Shown here: positions 61,121-64,000 of the stretch, piece after piece | Position numbering within the stretch: position 1 is the first letter of the stretch | Layout: every line of letters starts with the position of its first letter | Assembly: GCF_005780165.1 (NCBI RefSeq) | Contig: NZ_VAUV01000009.1 | Location: 62,001-126,000, forward strand | Length of the DNA stretch: 64,000 nucleotides | Direction: 5' to 3' | DNA from: Phragmitibacter flavus | Lineage (GTDB): Bacteria > Verrucomicrobiota > Verrucomicrobiia > Verrucomicrobiales > Verrucomicrobiaceae | Program-made: the position numbers and the translations under genes | The notes under the pieces: model-generated | The model's input: only the letters and a program-made list of their open reading frames with translations | Databases searched by the model: none | What the model was told of the DNA's origin: nothing

Positions 61121-62749
61121 TCAGTAAACGTCGCGAGCATACCGTTTCCCTTTCTTCAATTCAGCGACATAAGCCGCCGCCGCATCCGCCGTCTTCCCCC
61201 CATGCTGCGCCACTACTTCACGAAGTGCCGCATCCACATCCTTTGCCATCCGCGACGCATCCCCGCACACATAAAAATGCGCGCCCTCCTCCAACCACTT
61301 CCATAACTCCTCACCCTTCTCCAGCATCCGCTGCTGCACATAAATCTTCTCCACCTGATCCCGCGAAAACGCCAGGTCAAGCCTCGTCAAAAACCCATCC
61401 GCCTTCCAAGCTTCAATCTCGTCCTCATAAAGATAATCCGAAACCCGATACTGATCCCCAAAAAACAACCAGTTTTTCCCCTTCGCCCCCGTCGCCTGCC
61501 GCTCCTGCAAGAACGCCCTGAACGGCGCTATACCCGTCCCCGGTCCCACCATGATCATCGGCGTCCCCCCCCCCCCCGGCCCCCGAAAATGTTCCGCCGT
61601 GTGAACAAACCCCCCCGCCTCAACACAACGCTCCGCCAGATAAGTCGAAGCCACCCCTTTGTGCCCCACCCCATCCACATCATACTTCACCACCCCCACA
61701 CACAAATGCACTTCATCAGGATTCGCCTTCTGACTCGACGCAATCGAATACAACCTCGGATTCAACTTTCGCAGCGATCCCACCCACTCCTGCACCTCCA
61801 CCTGTTTCTCCGGCAACTTACCCATCAAACCCCGAACTTCAAAATGCTCCGTCAACGCATCAAACAACCGCATCTCGCCCAACTTCGGAACCGACACCAA
61901 AACATCGCCCTCAAACCCATACCCCTTGATCACTCGTTCGACCACCTCAGGGCAATTCTTCACCCTCACCCCAAGCGCATCCCCCGTCTCATACACCAGT
62001 CCCGAACCCTCCAATGAAAACGCCAGATGCCGGGTATCCTTCGCCGATACCTCACCATTCAACTTCACGTTCTTCACCAACGCCGCCGGAAACGGATTGC
62101 CCTTGTGATACTTCTCCCCCGACTCAGACTCCGATTCAACCACCACCACTTCGTTGACCTGCTTGCCTTTCTCCGCCACTCCACTCAACGCCTTGAACAC
62201 TCCCTCACTCCAACCCTTCGCCGCATCATCAAAATCCACATCACAATCCACCCGCGGATGCACCCTCGCCGCCCCAAGCACCTCCAATCGCTCATCCAAC
62301 ATGCGCCCCGCAAGACAAAACGTCTCCCCATAATTCAGATCTCCCAACGCCAGCACCGAATACCTCACCCCATTCAACTTCGGTGACGAACCATTCAGAT
62401 TCATGCCCTCCCAAAACGCCACCGCATTGTCCGGCATCTCTCCCTCACCCCAGGTGCTGCTGATCACCAAGACATTCTTCTCTTTCGACAAGTCCGCTGG
62501 ACTCAGCGCCTCCATCCCACAAGCCCTTGCCTGAAATCCACGTCCATTCGCCTCCTTCGCCAGCTTCTTCGCCAAACTTTCCGCATTGCCACTCTGACTC
62601 CCAAACAAAATCAACAAAGGTTCCTGAACTTCGGTAGCCACCTCGCCCGCCTGACCGCGACTTAGAACGCCCGCCAAAAATCCATTGAGCCAGGCTCGTT
62701 GATCCGCCGTAAAAGGCGCACTTTCAGGAATGATGGGCACAGTGTTCAT
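61121..62749 (-). CDS. CysJ-like diflavin reductase of the nitrate cluster
   Basis: 542 residues from ATG 62749 (an earlier ATG at 62809 is unlikely). An N-terminal motif 'FTADQRAWLNGFLAG' (13-27), then a flavodoxin domain ('LFGSQSGNAESLAKKLAKEA', 'SSTWGEGEMPDNA'), an FAD domain ('RLYSIASSQKANPDEVHL') and an NADPH domain ('VGPGTGIAPFRAFLQER', 'LFFGDQYRVSDYLY', 'VCGDASRMAKDVDAAL', ending DVY). This is the sulfite-reductase flavoprotein layout. Linked here to nirA, it probably feeds electrons to nitrite reductase instead of sulfite reductase. The gene contains a run of 13 C near the NADPH domain start. Confidence 0.9.
   Translation of the reverse strand: MNTVPIIPESAPFTADQRAWLNGFLAGVLSRGQAGEVATEVQEPLLILFGSQSGNAESLAKKLAKEANGRGFQARACGMEALSPADLSKEKNVLVISSTWGEGEMPDNAVAFWEGMNLNGSSPKLNGVRYSVLALGDLNYGETFCLAGRMLDERLEVLGAARVHPRVDCDVDFDDAAKGWSEGVFKALSGVAEKGKQVNEVVVVESESESGEKYHKGNPFPAALVKNVKLNGEVSAKDTRHLAFSLEGSGLVYETGDALGVRVKNCPEVVERVIKGYGFEGDVLVSVPKLGEMRLFDALTEHFEVRGLMGKLPEKQVEVQEWVGSLRKLNPRLYSIASSQKANPDEVHLCVGVVKYDVDGVGHKGVASTYLAERCVEAGGFVHTAEHFRGPGGGGTPMIMVGPGTGIAPFRAFLQERQATGAKGKNWLFFGDQYRVSDYLYEDEIEAWKADGFLTRLDLAFSRDQVEKIYVQQRMLEKGEELWKWLEEGAHFYVCGDASRMAKDVDAALREVVAQHGGKTADAAAAYVAELKKGKRYARDVY
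61565..61577. repeat. Homopolymer of 13 C inside a coding region
   Basis: On the coding strand this is 13 G, encoding four Gly in 'RGPGGGGTPMIMVGPG', at a site where relatives have a short variable loop. The frame is intact at 13. Runs this long are prone to slipped-strand changes and to sequencing error. Confidence 0.85.
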
Positions 62750-62798
62750 ACAATACAAATCGTGGTCAGGCGTTGGCAGCCAAGGAGGAAATCGACAA

Positions 62799-64000
62799 TC
62801 AAAAATCAATCGTCATCTGCACATAAGCGAAGTCCGCATCATCGCTCGCGCCTGTCGCCTTCAAATAATCACCCGCAAAAAAGTGACTGTAACCCGCCAG
62901 AAAGCTCAAATGCTTCGCCGCCTTCCAACTCACCGTAAAATCCAGCTCGGTTCCTGCAAAACTATCTGCGCCTGCCTTCACCGGACGAACCGCCGTCACT
63001 CCATTGGCGCGATACCATGAGTCCGCTGTATCCGCGATCCAAAAACCATGATAGTCCAGTTGCAACTTCACCGTCTTGCTCGGCATCATTGAAAAACTGA
63101 CCGCCGGGTTATGAATGTTCTGCCAGGAGAACACATCCATGTAACCATAGAACTTGTGATTGGTCGGAAACAAGTTCTGAAACGTCCCCACATCTCCATC
63201 ACTAGGATCACTGTCGCCCGTCGCATAATTGTATTCGACAAACAACCTCGGTTTCCAGGCACTTTTTAACCACACATAACCCGCCCCCCAATGACCCGCA
63301 AACGCGGTCAGATCCTTGCCCTTCACATCGCCAAACTGAAACGCCATCTCCGACTCGTAATCAAATCCACCCAGCTTGGCCGGGTCAGCCTTCACACGAA
63401 CTCCGAGCGTCGCAAAGTTGCTGTCCCCCACCGCATACGACTCATGCAAATGAAACACATACAAATCCGTCACCTGCACCGGCACCGCCTTGGTGCTGAA
63501 ATACAGACCACTGAAAATCTGATCCCTGCCCGTCTCATTGCCATCAAACGCATCACTGTCGTTAAACCCATCCTTGTCCGGCACCACCACACTCGATGCG
63601 AAAGCATCCAGACTCCACAACTCCGCTCCATAATGCAACTTCACCGCATCGAACGTGCGACCAATGTTGTTCCAGTCGAACCCACCCACAAGCCGTTCGT
63701 CACCAAAAGAAAGCAACTGCCGGCCAATCGTCACATTAAAATTCTTGTCCCCAATCTGCACATAAGCCTGACGCAAATCAATCGGATCATCCCCCTCCGC
63801 CCCCAAGGCACCAGGAACATTCGGCCGGTCCGAATCAATCTCAAACGAACTCTGCCCCTGCACATAAAACGTCAGAAAATCCGTTGGTTTGATCTTCACC
63901 CCTAGCCGCGCCCTTTGCAGCAACCACGAGTCATCGGTCAGACTGTTGACCGAATCATTAAAATCAAAGTTGTTCTCTCGATATTCAAACCGCAGACGTT
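62799..64000 (-). CDS. Alginate-export-type outer-membrane porin (5' end cut by window edge)
   Basis: 400 residues are in the window, open past the right edge with no start codon. Beta-barrel features: 'LTFYVQGQSSFEIDSDRP', 'LRQAYVQIGDKNFNVTIGRQ', 'LLSFGDERLVGGFDWNNIGR' and the closing strand 'DADFAYVQMTIDF' with C-terminal Phe. 'DLRQAYVQIG' and 'IGRQLLSFGDERLVG' are typical of the alginate export (AlgE-like) family. As the first visible gene of the nitrate cluster it may let nitrate or another solute through the outer membrane, but that is inferred from position. It is 49 bases upstream of the diflavin reductase. Confidence 0.85.
   Translation of the reverse strand, partial: RLRFEYRENNFDFNDSVNSLTDDSWLLQRARLGVKIKPTDFLTFYVQGQSSFEIDSDRPNVPGALGAEGDDPIDLRQAYVQIGDKNFNVTIGRQLLSFGDERLVGGFDWNNIGRTFDAVKLHYGAELWSLDAFASSVVVPDKDGFNDSDAFDGNETGRDQIFSGLYFSTKAVPVQVTDLYVFHLHESYAVGDSNFATLGVRVKADPAKLGGFDYESEMAFQFGDVKGKDLTAFAGHWGAGYVWLKSAWKPRLFVEYNYATGDSDPSDGDVGTFQNLFPTNHKFYGYMDVFSWQNIHNPAVSFSMMPSKTVKLQLDYHGFWIADTADSWYRANGVTAVRPVKAGADSFAGTELDFTVSWKAAKHLSFLAGYSHFFAGDYLKATGASDDADFAYVQMTIDF

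Noticed and set aside
61625-61640. Second C-run (7 C) in the diflavin reductase gene
   Set aside because: Too short to be remarkable in such C-rich coding DNA.
1-64000. CRISPR array, tRNA, rRNA or prophage
   Set aside because: No regularly spaced direct repeats, no tRNA-like cloverleaf noticed, no rRNA signature, no phage structural or integrase genes.

Overview
The window looks like a chromosomal segment of a Gram-negative member of the Planctomycetota-Verrucomicrobiota-Chlamydiota group, most likely a verrucomicrobial heterotroph (inference). BamA, an LpxL-type acyltransferase, PBP1A and an L,D-transpeptidase show an outer membrane and peptidoglycan. A Tat-type Gfo/Idh/MocA oxidoreductase, planctomycete-type cytochrome c domains, a PQQ-propeller protein and an FGly sulfatase are typical of that group. 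The DNA is GC-rich, the plus strand is strikingly C-rich over most of the window whichever way the genes point, and few starts have a clear Shine-Dalgarno sequence. I see no rRNA, tRNA, CRISPR array or prophage.

Layout. 0-13.6 kb: bamA (cut by the left edge), ruvB, a small membrane protein, the oxidoreductase, a U32/RlhA-type protein, a DUF6922-AbiEii toxin-antitoxin-like pair, DUF486-leuA, a lipoprotein, a tiny His/Cys-rich secreted protein, queE and an NlpC/P60-like lipoprotein. 13.6-21.1 kb: a large TolB-propeller/M28/PDZ peptidase, small secreted proteins, an ECF sigma factor, a YkgJ protein, an SGNH hydrolase, and a coupled lipoate-ligase-like/GGCT pair. 21.1-30 kb: a respiratory block of CcsA, ResB, a lipoprotein and a 1000-residue di-heme cytochrome with leucine-rich repeats, then rplS and an M48 protease. 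30-36.5 kb: a secreted/outer-membrane island (barrel with helical insert, DPRG-repeat protein, DUF2092, DUF1254, arylsulfatase) with weaker strand skew, followed by a FixL/FixJ-like two-component system with an extra lone receiver. 40-54 kb: housekeeping genes (PBP1A, nadC, asnS, lipid A acyltransferase, a TrmA-type RNA methyltransferase, holB, hisI, L,D-transpeptidase) among small membrane proteins. 54-64 kb: a REP-associated tyrosine transposase flanked by its likely REP repeats, then a nitrate assimilation cluster.

The nitrate cluster is read on the minus strand: an outer-membrane porin (cut by the right edge), a CysJ-like diflavin reductase, a NirA-type siroheme nitrite reductase, a fused DmsB-DmsC-like iron-sulfur/membrane subunit, and a NasC-type molybdoenzyme. 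A DUF433/DUF5615 (VapB45/VapC45-like) pair sits inside it on the other strand. The reductase and NirA share an N-terminal motif that may dock them together, and the reductase gene carries a run of 13 C that could slip.

The least explained part of the window is its intergenic DNA. Several families of short repeats are each present two or more times, usually against a start or stop codon: GGAG-headed double hairpins, a GGAG-headed REP/BIME next to the transposase, a CAATGACCAA-type composite element, a TTTATCC box, and a 27-bp inverted repeat.
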